64,000 nucleotides of DNA from Nonlabens arenilitoris. GTDB lineage: Bacteria; Bacteroidota; Bacteroidia; Flavobacteriales; Flavobacteriaceae. The notes beneath the pieces are model-generated. The model did not search any database. It saw only the letters and a program-made list of their open reading frames with translations, and was not told the DNA's origin. Shown one piece after another: positions 41,438-52,331 of this stretch. The position numbers were made by a program, and so were the translations under genes. The stretch is taken from assembly GCF_002954765.1 (NCBI RefSeq), contig NZ_MTPW01000001.1:124001-188000 (forward strand), given 5' to 3'. Positions within the stretch are counted from its first letter, which is position 1. Each line of letters begins with the position of its first letter.

Positions 41438-41566
41438 ATGACAGCACTACTTATTATGTTAGTTTATTTAATAGGAATAGCAGCCTGTGCAGGAATTGTT
41501 ATTTATTTAATCATTAAGCGAATTGAAAAGAAAGGAAATGAAGGTTTTGAAGAACGTGACTGGTAA
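41438..41566 (+). CDS. Small single-pass membrane protein, 42 residues
   Basis: Starts MTALLIMLVYLIGIAACAG with one hydrophobic helix (residues 3-26) followed by a charged tail KRIEKKGNEGFEERDW. It begins one base after the YbjQ stop codon, so it is translationally coupled. A possible membrane anchor or partner for YbjQ; no family recognised. Confidence 0.65.
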   Translation: MTALLIMLVYLIGIAACAGIVIYLIIKRIEKKGNEGFEERDW

Positions 41567-41602
41567 ATTATAATAGTATAGAGAGCTATCATTTAATAAA
41601 CC

Positions 41603-41610
41603 TATTTTTG
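41603..41610 (+). promoter_or_regulatory. -7 element TATTTTTG for trmD
   Basis: Exact TAnnTTTG match 19 nt before the GTG start. Confidence 0.55.
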
Positions 41611-41629
41611 CATTTTAAAACTTGCAATC

Positions 41630-42310
41630 GTGCGCATAGATATCGTTACCGTTTTACCAGAATTAATTAAAAGTCCATTTGAAGCTTCTATTCTTAAAAG
41701 AGCTATTGAAAAAGGACTTGTAGAAGTGCATATGCACGATTTAAGAAAGTATGGTCTCAATAAATACAATCAGGTTGATGATTACCAATATGGTGGTGGC
41801 GCAGGTATGGTGATGATGATTGAGCCATTAGATAAAATAATTACAGATTTAAAAAGTGAACGTGAATATGATGAAATTATATACATGACACCTGATGGTG
41901 AAACTCTTAATCAAGGAATAGCAAATCACATATCACTTAAAGAAAATTTGATGATCATTTGCGGTCATTATAAAGGTATAGACCAGAGAGTGCGAGATAT
42001 GTTTATCACTAAGGAGATTTCAATAGGTGATTATGTATTAAGTGGAGGCGAATTAGGTGCTGCAGTTTTATGTGATTCTATCATCAGATTAATTCCTGGC
42101 GTGATTAGTGATGAGACTAGTGCATTAACAGATAGTTTTCAAGATGGCCTTCTTGCTCCACCAGTATACACACGACCGGCAGAATATAAAGGCCATAAAG
42201 TTCCTGAAATTTTATTGAGTGGAAATTTACCAGCTATAGATCAATGGAGAGAAGACCAAGCTATACAACGCACCAAGGATAGACGACCAGATCTTTTAAG
42301 CGATCTTTAA
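41630..42310 (+). CDS. trmD: tRNA (guanine-N1)-methyltransferase TrmD (GTG start)
   Basis: 226-residue SPOUT methyltransferase making m1G37 in tRNA. Starts at GTG ([13 protein letters not shown]). SAM-knot motifs: [36 protein letters not shown]; the catalytic Asp region is at the C-terminal side ([20 protein letters not shown]). In the standard trmD - rplS neighbourhood, here interrupted by a mini T9SS gene. Confidence 0.97.
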   Translation: MRIDIVTVLPELIKSPFEASILKRAIEKGLVEVHMHDLRKYGLNKYNQVDDYQYGGGAGMVMMIEPLDKIITDLKSEREYDEIIYMTPDGETLNQGIANHISLKENLMIICGHYKGIDQRVRDMFITKEISIGDYVLSGGELGAAVLCDSIIRLIPGVISDETSALTDSFQDGLLAPPVYTRPAEYKGHKVPEILLSGNLPAIDQWREDQAIQRTKDRRPDLLSDL

Positions 42311-42361
42311 CGTTTATAATTGATTGAAATGTTGTAACTTTACTTTAATATGTAGACAAAC

Positions 42362-42721
42362 ATGAAACAATTTTTACTTTTTTTACTTTTAATAATCTTT
42401 ACTAGTCCTGCTTTAACAGCAGCGACTCCGGTAGAAGATATTGTTGTTTCAAATACATTTAATATTGATATTGAAGATGAGTTTACACTTTTAACTAACC
42501 CGATTAAAAATGGCGTTCTTAAATTAAGAGTAAATCGCACTAGCACTAAAAGTGTAGGTATAACAATCATTAATTCTTTAGGAGAGCAAGTTTACAATGC
42601 AAAGAGTGGCTTGAATAAATCTGTTATTGATTTTGATGTATCTAAGCTAGCAGCCGGTATCTATTTCTTACGCATACAAAGTGATACTTATAGCACTGTA
42701 AAGAAACTTATCATTCAATAA
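42362..42721 (+). CDS. Minimal T9SS type A sorting-domain protein
   Basis: 119-residue secreted protein. Signal peptide MKQFLLFLLLIIFTSPALTA, about 20 residues of linker, then almost nothing but a type A sorting domain: FTLLTNPIKNGVLKLRV, IINSLGEQVYNAKSG, KLAAGIYFLRIQSDTYSTVKKLIIQ. There is no room for a passenger. It may be a remnant, a decoy substrate, or a small surface peptide. Between trmD and rplS. Confidence 0.82.
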   Translation: MKQFLLFLLLIIFTSPALTAATPVEDIVVSNTFNIDIEDEFTLLTNPIKNGVLKLRVNRTSTKSVGITIINSLGEQVYNAKSGLNKSVIDFDVSKLAAGIYFLRIQSDTYSTVKKLIIQ

Positions 42722-42763
42722 TTCAACAATTCTATCAAGACTTATTATTTTTCTTTAAAAACA

Positions 42764-42794
42764 TTTGTTACAGTTAAAGAAGTTTGTATTTTTG
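42764..42794 (+). promoter_or_regulatory. Promoter of rplS
   Basis: TTTG (42764-42767), 19-nt spacer, TATTTTTG (42787-42794): a textbook flavobacterial promoter. It leaves a leader of about 70 nt before the ATG at 42870. Confidence 0.8.
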
Positions 42795-42869
42795 CGGCTC
42801 GTAAAAATTAACCTCTGACGATATTCGTGAATGTTAGTCTTTACTTAAACAAATTAATTCCCATTCAAC

Positions 42870-43223
42870 ATGGAACATTTAGTAAAATTCGTACAAGACG
42901 AATTCATTGAAAAGAAAGATTTCCCTAAGTTTGGTGCTGGTGATACAATCACTGTGTACTACGAGATTAAAGAAGGTGAAAAAAGCCGTACACAGTTTTT
43001 CCGTGGAGTTGTTATCCAGGTGAGAGGAACAGGTGCTACAAAAACTTTTACAATAAGAAAAATGAGTGGTAACATAGGTGTAGAGCGTATCTTCCCTATC
43101 AACCTTCCAGCAATTCAGAAAATTGAATTGAACAAAGCCGGAGCTGTACGTAGAAAGCGTATCTACTATTTCCGTGAACTTACTGGTAAGAAAGCACGTA
43201 TCAAAGAAGCTCGTAGAAAATAG
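42870..43223 (+). CDS. rplS: 50S ribosomal protein L19
   Basis: 117-residue ribosomal protein: FGAGDTITVYYEIKEGEKSRTQFFRGVVIQVRG and TIRKMSGNIGVERIFPINLP are hallmark L19 segments, with the basic tail RRKRIYYFRELTGKKARIKE. Normal length, own promoter and terminator. Confidence 0.98.
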   Translation: MEHLVKFVQDEFIEKKDFPKFGAGDTITVYYEIKEGEKSRTQFFRGVVIQVRGTGATKTFTIRKMSGNIGVERIFPINLPAIQKIELNKAGAVRRKRIYYFRELTGKKARIKEARRK

Positions 43224-43245
43224 TCTACTAGATCTTATTTATATT

Positions 43246-43278
43246 AAAAAAAGCTGTCCAATGGGCAGCTTTTTTTTG
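43246..43278 (+). terminator. Terminator after rplS
   Basis: Stem GCTGTCC / GGGCAGC (one T-G pair), loop AAT, A-run left and T8 right. Confidence 0.85.
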
Positions 43279-43418
43279 TTAGTCTTAATCAATACTGTAT
43301 ACTTCATCTTTTATCCATATTGAGTGATGCTTAAAAAATCTCTTGACTTAGTGATGAAAAAGAAATATTTAACAACTAAGCTTATGATAATAAGGTTTTA
43401 AATAAGCTTGCTAAATAT

Positions 43419-43426
43419 TATATTTG
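43419..43426 (+). promoter_or_regulatory. -7 element TATATTTG for icd
   Basis: Exact TAnnTTTG match 58 nt before the icd ATG. No TTG at the normal distance upstream. Confidence 0.5.
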
Positions 43427-43483
43427 CGAGACTACTCAATTAAGATAATTTGAGAAAATAATACTAATTAAAAATCATAATAA

Positions 43484-45703
<2,220 letters not shown>

Positions 45704-45722
45704 AAGAACTTTTTTCAAATTC

Positions 45723-45758
45723 AAAGCCCTGATTGACAAACAATCAGGGCTTTTTTTA
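45723..45758 (+). terminator. Terminator after icd
   Basis: Perfect stem AAAGCCCTGATT / AATCAGGGCTTT, loop GACAAAC, followed by T7. Confidence 0.9.
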
Positions 45759-45855
45759 TACTTTATATTTACAGTTGAGTCTATTACTTTTACAGTTGAG
45801 CACTTTATATAATTAAACTTTTAACATGACCATCTATATTTAAAGAAAACAACAC

Positions 45856-46257
45856 ATGTTACTATACAGCAACTCCTATTATTTTTTAATGTATTTACAT
45901 CTGGTCACTGTTGTACCATGTATATTTCTAGGAGCGTACTTACTTTTTTTTAGAAAAGGAAATGCTTTACACAAAGTTTTAGGGAAGATCTATATGCTTA
46001 TGATGTTAATCACAGCGATTGTTTCCTTGTTTTTACCGGCGCTAGTAGGTCCTCAATTCTTAAATCACTTTGGGTGGATTCATCTATTCAGTCTGTTAAC
46101 ACTTTACTCTATTCCCACAGCTTTTACGGCTATACGACGAGGAAATGTGCGTAAGCATAAAATCAAAATGGTAATGCTTTACGTTGGCGCTATAATGATT
46201 GCAGGAGGCTTTACATTAGTTCCTGGTAGGTATCTGCATGGTGTGTTTTTTGGATAA
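45856..46257 (+). CDS. DUF2306 membrane protein
   Basis: 133-residue inner-membrane protein with four hydrophobic helices, typical of DUF2306: YLHLVTVVPCIFLGAYLLF, KGNALHKVLGKIYM, HFGWIHLFSLLTLYSIPTAFTAIRRGNVRKHK (conserved His residues and RxGxxxxHK). Function unknown; possibly haem-related by the conserved His pattern, but that is inference. Confidence 0.85.
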   Translation: MLLYSNSYYFLMYLHLVTVVPCIFLGAYLLFFRKGNALHKVLGKIYMLMMLITAIVSLFLPALVGPQFLNHFGWIHLFSLLTLYSIPTAFTAIRRGNVRKHKIKMVMLYVGAIMIAGGFTLVPGRYLHGVFFG

Positions 46258-46270
46258 TTATATTATAACA

Positions 46271-46286
46271 CGCTTTCGCGAAAGCG
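46271..46286. repeat. Iterated palindrome, copy 9 (perfect, intergenic)
   Basis: CGCTTTCGCGAAAGCG in the 32-bp gap between the stop codons of the convergent DUF2306 and Omp85 genes; no T-run follows, so it is not an obvious terminator. Confidence 0.95.
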
Positions 46287-46289
46287 GAA

Positions 46290-47546
46290 TTAAAAATATT
46301 GACCTATTCCAAAAACGAATCCATGTGTAGAACCAGGTGTAATACCTACTCCATAATCAATACGTAATATCGCATTAAAAATACGTTTATGCATGAAACG
46401 CACTCCTAATCCTGGATAAACTCGTACATTATCTGAATTAGTAAAGTCAGAAAATGAACCGCCAGGATTGCGCCACGTACCGGCATCTATAAACGCATTT
46501 CCCTGCAGTACAAACCATTCCTTATCGATGATACTGTGTCTGTACTCTGTGTTGATGACTACAGATCCTGTACCACGATCTATTAAATTTCCTACTCCAC
46601 GTACATTTAAATTATTATCAACAGCAAATGGTGCAAATGGAGACTCATCATTTGTTGCTAGACCTAATGTTAATCTTGTAGCCCAGTTCCCTCGTTTTTT
46701 TATTCTTTTAAAATAAGTTAAATCATTTCTGACGATTAAAAAACTGGGTAGTGCCCTATTAGTACTTTCTACATATTGAGCATTGAACATATTTCTAAAA
46801 CCTTCACTATACTGATAGTAGAAATCGATCCCATTGTATTCATAGATAAACTTTACTAAATGTTTATCGACATCAAGGTTTAATGGCGCTTGATTACTAA
46901 TGGTACCTGATTTATATTCATATTTTTCTGTAAATAAACTAAAACCTAATTCTACTCTATTTTTAAGATTGAACTGGTAAAGTCCAGACAATTCAATAGA
47001 GTTGTTATTATACCTATAAAGAGCCGTGCCTTCATTAAAAAATACGGGTTCTTCTGTAGTTAGATTTTGATAGTTAACAGCGACACCTATATGTTTATTG
47101 AATAGATAAGGCGCCCGTATACCGGCACCATAAGAATCATAGATATCTCTTAAGTAATGTCCTCCTATAGAAATACCTCGACCTAAGGCATTAAATTCTG
47201 CGAGACCAAGACGATAAGCTATCTCATCGTCATTAGTAGTATAAAAATTGAAAGAAGGAATGATGGTAAAGTTTTCTTCAACACCATAGACAATTTTATA
47301 ACCTTGGTCAGTTTGATGAACTTGATAATATGCATGGGCAATTCCCGCTTCTCGTTTTAGACGCAAAACATCACTTTTAAGTGTCAGACTATCTAATGAT
47401 TGCCCTACCTTAAGGTCAATGAGAGAGGTTATATAACCTGTTTTAGTCCTTTTATTATCTTGTATAATAATCTCTGTGACTACCTGTGACAAGGCATACG
47501 GCGATATGAAAAGAATTAAAAATAAGGTGGTTAGTTGCGTTCTCAT
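46290..47546 (-). CDS. Omp85/BamA-type outer-membrane protein
   Basis: 418-residue Omp85-superfamily protein. Signal peptide MRTQLTTLFLILFISPYALS, one POTRA-like domain (VTEIIIQDNKRTKTGYITSLIDLKVGQSLDSL...KREAGIAHAYYQVHQ) and a C-terminal barrel with FNALGRGISIGGHY, VRVYPGLGVRFMHKRIFNAILRIDYGVG and terminal FVFGIGQYF. Single POTRA and small size place it among short Omp85-like proteins, not BamA. Last gene of a three-gene minus-strand operon (DUF547, barrel, Omp85). Confidence 0.85.
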   Translation of the reverse strand: MRTQLTTLFLILFISPYALSQVVTEIIIQDNKRTKTGYITSLIDLKVGQSLDSLTLKSDVLRLKREAGIAHAYYQVHQTDQGYKIVYGVEENFTIIPSFNFYTTNDDEIAYRLGLAEFNALGRGISIGGHYLRDIYDSYGAGIRAPYLFNKHIGVAVNYQNLTTEEPVFFNEGTALYRYNNNSIELSGLYQFNLKNRVELGFSLFTEKYEYKSGTISNQAPLNLDVDKHLVKFIYEYNGIDFYYQYSEGFRNMFNAQYVESTNRALPSFLIVRNDLTYFKRIKKRGNWATRLTLGLATNDESPFAPFAVDNNLNVRGVGNLIDRGTGSVVINTEYRHSIIDKEWFVLQGNAFIDAGTWRNPGGSFSDFTNSDNVRVYPGLGVRFMHKRIFNAILRIDYGVGITPGSTHGFVFGIGQYF

Positions 47547-47547
47547 A

Positions 47548-48453
47548 TTATTTTACAAATCGTAGACCTATGTTAAAGGTTTGTCCTAGTCCTGTATCAT
47601 TACCTCTTATAAAATTGGTGTATAAGGATTCTATATTAAGCTCATCAGTAAGTTGGTATTTTACACCTGTCCCTATGGCTGTAAAGTCTTGTGTGAAATT
47701 ATTCCCTAAATCGATACGTTGTGAATGTTGCGCAAGTGCAAGCACTGTAAACTTTGAAGATGGGAAGTAACTAAGAAACACTCCAGGAGTAAGATTTAAA
47801 CTGTTATTTGCAAAGCTCTTATCTTCATCACCAAAGTTAAATTCTGAATTAAGTTCTCCAAAAATTTGCCATTTATCTCCATCAAAGGTGTAGTCATAGA
47901 AAAATCTGTTTTGCCATGTGAATCCATTTTGATCTAAAAAGACACCGTTGTTATTATTAATAGGAGCAAAATCTTCTGATTCATTATCTACAAGCGGTAT
48001 GAAAAGAGAACTTTGAATAGAAAAATTATTAACTCTTGAGAAAGGTACAAATTTTACTGATGGTGCTATAGAGGTAAGACCTGATCGAGCAGTACCATAC
48101 TCTCCATCAAATGAGAAAACGTCTAAAGCTGACCTGTCTGCAACGACATTACTACGCGCTTCTAGAATAAGCCCTACATTCCACCTCTTATCATTACCTA
48201 TACCGGTATAAGCCTCTATGGTTGATGTAAAGAAAGTTTGTCGGTCTTCTCTTCCATTTGAAAATGTACTTCTAGTTTGGGTATATAAGTTATTGAACCA
48301 CTTGATATCGTATTGACCTTTACCTATTAATTTTGAAGGTGTTAATGTTTGAATAACTGAACCTTTAGGCTCATCATTCATAATTTCTTGTGCTGTAGTC
48401 GCTAAACCCGTTATAAGGGCAAGAAGAACTAAAAATAGACGGGTTGATTTCAT
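47548..48453 (-). CDS. Outer-membrane beta-barrel protein, possible transporter
   Basis: 301-residue exported protein: signal peptide MKSTRLFLVLLALITGLATTAQ, then amphipathic strands (IKWFNNLYTQTRSTFSNG, RWNVGLILEARSNVV, FTVLALAQHSQRIDLG) and terminal FNIGLRFVK. All aromatic-rich strands and end residue suggest a barrel; no specific family recognised. Middle gene, 1 bp from the Omp85 gene and 29 bp from DUF547. Confidence 0.75.
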   Translation of the reverse strand: MKSTRLFLVLLALITGLATTAQEIMNDEPKGSVIQTLTPSKLIGKGQYDIKWFNNLYTQTRSTFSNGREDRQTFFTSTIEAYTGIGNDKRWNVGLILEARSNVVADRSALDVFSFDGEYGTARSGLTSIAPSVKFVPFSRVNNFSIQSSLFIPLVDNESEDFAPINNNNGVFLDQNGFTWQNRFFYDYTFDGDKWQIFGELNSEFNFGDEDKSFANNSLNLTPGVFLSYFPSSKFTVLALAQHSQRIDLGNNFTQDFTAIGTGVKYQLTDELNIESLYTNFIRGNDTGLGQTFNIGLRFVK

Positions 48454-48482
48454 TGATATAGGTGTGTTTATGTTTAAATTAA

Positions 48483-49190
48483 TTATTGTTTATTTACTTT
48501 CCAGTTATAGGTATAAAAAGACAGTTTGGCATTTTCTGGAAGAGCTTGCTTTCTATATTTTGATATGAATTCTAGTATGCTTTTTCCTGAAGCTATAAAG
48601 TCTTCTTGATACCATTCAAAGATTTGTGATACTGCTACTCTATTTTTCTTGACTTGTATAAATTCATTATTATTTAAAGCCTTAATAGTTTGTTGCTCTA
48701 GTTGCTTTTCTAATGTTACTGGACTATATACTTGATTGATTAAAGGTGGACAACCTAACGCACCACATACTAAAACAAAATGAAATCGAGCATCATGAAA
48801 TGTGGCTCTAAGTTTTTTATTTTCAATATCATTTAAAGTCAGTGACTCTCCAGCTACTTTTCGCTTTATTGAATCAAAAAAACCTTTTTTATCTAATGGA
48901 GACGATAATTTATCATCTACAATACCTTTGATAACATATAAATTATATGCATTGATATAAAAGGCTTGATAATCTTGAGAGTTTGATGAATCGACTTGTG
49001 CGTTTATAATCATGTCAATTAATTTATTTAATTGAGTAGGTTCTTTTGCAATAGCGTCATAATCTACTAAACCATTTTTTACATGGGTTTGTAAAAAGAC
49101 ATTAGCTTCTTTATAGAATTGATCATTCCCTATACCACTAGCAGTAGTTGATAGACTTATCATTATTAAAATAGAAAGTATTGTTTTCAT
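48483..49190 (-). CDS. DUF547 exported protein
   Basis: 235-residue protein. Signal peptide MKTILSILIMISLSTTASG, then the DUF547 pattern: AFYINAYNLYVIKGIVDD, LTLNDIENKKLRATFHDARFHFVLVCGALGCPPL (conserved His/Cys; a papain-like fold has been suggested for the family). First gene of the operon; TAAATTTG element 49220-49227. Confidence 0.9.
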   Translation of the reverse strand: MKTILSILIMISLSTTASGIGNDQFYKEANVFLQTHVKNGLVDYDAIAKEPTQLNKLIDMIINAQVDSSNSQDYQAFYINAYNLYVIKGIVDDKLSSPLDKKGFFDSIKRKVAGESLTLNDIENKKLRATFHDARFHFVLVCGALGCPPLINQVYSPVTLEKQLEQQTIKALNNNEFIQVKKNRVAVSQIFEWYQEDFIASGKSILEFISKYRKQALPENAKLSFYTYNWKVNKQ

Positions 49191-49219
49191 AATAGATTTA
49201 ATATTAAATATTTATGTGA

Positions 49220-49227
49220 CAAATTTA
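49220..49227 (-). promoter_or_regulatory. -7 element TAAATTTG for the DUF547 operon
   Basis: Exact TAnnTTTG match on the minus strand, 29 nt before ATG 49190. Confidence 0.55.
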
Positions 49228-49400
49228 AATCGCGGTTTAGGCTCGTAATTTTATGATAATGCCTTTAAGGTGATATATTATTCCCTATGGAAATATGACA
49301 TTTATCCCGATTTGTGATGACAAACTTATACGTCTAAGATTTCAATAAAGTTTCAAAGTGTTAACTAAAGTATCACGGTTATCTTTTTATAACTATAGTC

Positions 49401-49434
49401 CATAAAAAAAGCGACCCGATTGGATCGCTTTTTA
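49401..49434. terminator. Terminator after small membrane protein gene
   Basis: Stem AAAGCGA-C-CC / GG-A-TCGCTTT (one mismatch), A7 and T5 flanks; ends the minus-strand gene at 49452. Confidence 0.75.
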
Positions 49435-49451
49435 CAATAATTGTTTTGTAG

Positions 49452-49679
49452 TTATTCTATCTCTTTTTCTATAGGATGATCTTGATAACCATCTTTAAAA
49501 GTTAACGCAGTCTTATAATCGTCCTTTAAAACTTTATAAACTGTTATAATTAAAAATGCCTGACCTAATATTACCAGTGAAAATATCCATTTAAAAGTAA
49601 CATTGTAAGATGATAATATGGTTATTAAGATTAAAAACGCTGTGGTGAAAATCATCCAAAGGATCGCTTTGTTATTCAT
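49452..49679 (-). CDS. Small two-helix membrane protein
   Basis: 75 residues, MNNKAILWMIFTTAFLILIT at the start, two hydrophobic helices (about 6-25 and 30-50), then a charged tail (KDDYKTALTFKDGYQDHPIEKE). No family recognised. Its own terminator follows, so it is a separate transcript. Confidence 0.7.
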   Translation of the reverse strand: MNNKAILWMIFTTAFLILITILSSYNVTFKWIFSLVILGQAFLIITVYKVLKDDYKTALTFKDGYQDHPIEKEIE

Positions 49680-49762
49680 ACTATTTAATTTGCTTAAAAT
49701 TAAATGGTTATTGCTAAAACCAGCGTTAATGTTTAATTAATTAAAAAATAAAATAAACAAAA

Positions 49763-50542
49763 TTAATTTGGATACCATTCTAGTTGTGTTACTTGAATAT
49801 CACTATTTCCAATATTTACTAATTCTTTAAACTTAACCACATCAGATTTACCATCAGTTCCTCTATAGTGATAAGGATAAACTTCAACTGGGGCAAAGTC
49901 TAGAACAGCATCTGCTGCGCTTTCCACAGTCATAGTATATGGTAGATTCATACACACAAAGGCTTTATTAATCCCTTCAAGCGCTCTCATTTCAGGAATA
50001 TCTTCTGTATCTCCAGAAATATAGACTTTAAATGCATTTTTTTCAATTACATATCCGTTACCTCTTCCTTTTTCATGAAACTTAAGACGTTCTTCTGTGA
50101 GGTTATACATAGGTATTGCGGTCACTTTAAAACCATCAAAACTTGTGGATTGATCATTATGTATCACCTCAGCATCTCTTTGATCATCTTTTATTTTATC
50201 ATTAACAGCCTCAGGCACGATGAGTAGAGATTCTTTATTTCGCACGCCGTTTAAGGTTTCTATGTTTAGGTGATCTCCATGTATATCTGTAATTAAGATA
50301 ACATCTTCTTCAGGCATATTTTGAAAGGCTTCAATACCACCAACAGGATCTATATAAAAAACTTTATCATCCCATTTCATCACAAATGTCGCATGAGAAA
50401 TCGGCATTATTTCTATGTCAGGTTGATAACTATCAGTAGAGGTTACCTCATTTTGCACTGTTGATTCTACTTCTTTGGTGGTTTCTTTTTTACAGCTTAC
50501 CAGTATAGCAATAAGACTGAGCGATAGTATAATTTTTTTCAT
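49763..50542 (-). CDS. MBL-fold metal-dependent hydrolase, lipoprotein
   Basis: 259-residue lipoprotein; start ATG 50542 gives MKKIILSLSLIAILVSC (lipobox LVSC). The upstream frame extension would translate the degraded palindrome copy, so is rejected. Belongs to the UlaG-like/MBL superfamily: IMPISHATFVMKWDDKVFYIDPVGG, ITDIHGDHLNIETL (HxDHxx), GNGYVIEKNAFKVYISGDTEDIPEM, YPYHYRG. Substrate unknown. Confidence 0.87.
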   Translation of the reverse strand: MKKIILSLSLIAILVSCKKETTKEVESTVQNEVTSTDSYQPDIEIMPISHATFVMKWDDKVFYIDPVGGIEAFQNMPEEDVILITDIHGDHLNIETLNGVRNKESLLIVPEAVNDKIKDDQRDAEVIHNDQSTSFDGFKVTAIPMYNLTEERLKFHEKGRGNGYVIEKNAFKVYISGDTEDIPEMRALEGINKAFVCMNLPYTMTVESAADAVLDFAPVEVYPYHYRGTDGKSDVVKFKELVNIGNSDIQVTQLEWYPN

Positions 50543-50566
50543 AGTCGTAATTATTTTGAAATCAAA

Positions 50567-50579
50567 TTTCGCGAAAGCG
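50567..50579. repeat. Iterated palindrome, copy 10 (half-degraded)
   Basis: TTTCGCGAAAGCG with the left arm replaced (AAA instead of GC), so the central TTTCGCGAAA and right arm remain. It lies 25 bp upstream of the MBL lipoprotein ATG. Confidence 0.8.
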
Positions 50580-50828
50580 ATGACCAATACCTATGAATTA
50601 AGAAGGATTTATTACTATATGTGGTCTATTTATATAGATGTAGCAAAATTTTAACTTTAAATTAAAATTACAATTCAATTTTTAGAAAATTGATTATGAG
50701 TGAATTAATTATTTATCAAAACATTTAATTAAAACTCTTAACCTTAGAGTAACGAGCAAGTCCATATAGATTACAAACGCTTAAAGATTCATTGATTTTG
50801 ATATTTAAACATTGCTGGATGGGACGTT

Positions 50829-50836
50829 TACTTTTG
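50829..50836 (+). promoter_or_regulatory. -7 element TACTTTTG for the PhoX-like gene
   Basis: Exact TAnnTTTG match 24 nt before the ATG; nearest TTG is 14 nt upstream (50812-50814), shorter than usual. Confidence 0.5.
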
Positions 50837-50860
50837 CCGCAACTAAAAAAATCATAACTT

Positions 50861-52330
50861 ATGAAAACAAAATATTTACTCTTTTCTGCATCGTTACTTT
50901 CCCTATTAGTAAGTTGTAACAATGACGATGATAATCCGACAACTGGTTCACAAGGAAAAGAAATTGTGTTGCAAGCTCACTCTAGCACACCTAATTTTTT
51001 AAAGACCACATCCTCTTTTAATAATGTGAGCGTCTACCCTATTCTCTCCAGTGCTGATCAATTGCCAGACACTCCTAACTTTGTATACGGTTCAATGGCA
51101 GATGGTGCTGGATTAATGTACAATCAACAGGATGACAATTTTATGTTGATTAATAATATAGAAGCAGACTATTCAATAGCTCGCATCACATTAGACAAGA
51201 CGTTTAAACCTGTTGCAGGAGAATATATTCTTAATTCAGATGCTACTGCTGCTACAGCACAATGTTCAGGTTCTTTAATTACACCAGAAGAGCATGGATT
51301 TGGTCCTTTATATTTATCTGGTGGTGAATGGGGTGGCGCATCAAAGGGTGTTTTTGTGACCGAACCTTTTAAGCCTAGCTCTTCTCGTACTACTCCAGAG
51401 ATTCTAACAGCAATGGGACAATGGAGTACAGAAAATGCTGTCGCTATAGGTAAGGATGCTTATGATGATAAAACAGTTGTTTTTATAGGTGATGACCATT
51501 CAGATAACAGCATTCCATCAGGTCAACTTGGGATGTATGTAGGTGATCGTGGTGATTTGTATAGTGGTAAACTATATGGATTAAAAGTAAACACTAGCGG
51601 TATCAACTTTGAAGTAGATATGGTAGAAGGACAAACATATGATGCAGAATTTGTTGAACTGAATCAAAGAAATATCGATTTACTAGATGCTGAAGCTAAA
51701 CAGAAAGGCGTTATGGGATTCTCTAGATTAGAAGACATCGACTGGAGAAGAGGTAGCGACGACAATCAAAGAGAAATATATTTTGCAGTTACAGGACGCC
51801 TTAAAGCAGATCTAGTAGGTAAAGGATCTCTTTATGGTAGAATTTATAAAGTAGAGCTTAATGAAAACGATCCTACAGGTCCTGCAAAAATTACTTGTGT
51901 ATTAGATGGTGATAAGCAAGGCGGAAAAGCATGGGGTTTTCATAGTCCTGACAACATTTTAGTAACAGAAAACTATGCTTATATCCAAGAGGATCCTAAT
52001 GGATACTTTGATGATGCTGCAAGAACACACTATGCTAGATTATATCAATACAATTTAAATACTGGCGAATTAAAAACGGTGTTAGAATGTGATCAAGTAG
52101 CTGCAGCTGCAGCAGGAATAGGTACTGAAAACAGCATCTGGGAAATCACCGGTATGATTGATATATCAGAAACTATAGGTGTGGACAATACCTTTTTAGT
52201 TATGACTCAAAATCACGGATGGGAACCTGCAGACGGTAGTGCTTTCACAGATCCAACTGCGGTATCTGATGTCGCTTCTAGCCGTAAAGAAGGTAGTATG
52301 ATGTATGTGATTTCAGGATTAGAAAGATAA
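50861..52330 (+). CDS. PhoX-like (DUF839) lipoprotein
   Basis: 489-residue lipoprotein (MKTKYLLFSASLLSLLVSC, then acidic NNDDDNP). Resembles alkaline-phosphatase PhoX-like/DUF839 beta-propellers: FVYGSMADGAGLMYNQQDDNFMLI, GVMGFSRLEDIDWRRG, REIYFAVTGR, AWGFHSPDNILVTENYAYIQED. PhoX ligands for Ca/Fe are not clearly all present, so the activity is unsure. It ends 1 bp before the di-haem peroxidase gene, implying a shared function. Confidence 0.75.
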   Translation: MKTKYLLFSASLLSLLVSCNNDDDNPTTGSQGKEIVLQAHSSTPNFLKTTSSFNNVSVYPILSSADQLPDTPNFVYGSMADGAGLMYNQQDDNFMLINNIEADYSIARITLDKTFKPVAGEYILNSDATAATAQCSGSLITPEEHGFGPLYLSGGEWGGASKGVFVTEPFKPSSSRTTPEILTAMGQWSTENAVAIGKDAYDDKTVVFIGDDHSDNSIPSGQLGMYVGDRGDLYSGKLYGLKVNTSGINFEVDMVEGQTYDAEFVELNQRNIDLLDAEAKQKGVMGFSRLEDIDWRRGSDDNQREIYFAVTGRLKADLVGKGSLYGRIYKVELNENDPTGPAKITCVLDGDKQGGKAWGFHSPDNILVTENYAYIQEDPNGYFDDAARTHYARLYQYNLNTGELKTVLECDQVAAAAAGIGTENSIWEITGMIDISETIGVDNTFLVMTQNHGWEPADGSAFTDPTAVSDVASSRKEGSMMYVISGLER

Positions 52331-52331
52331 T

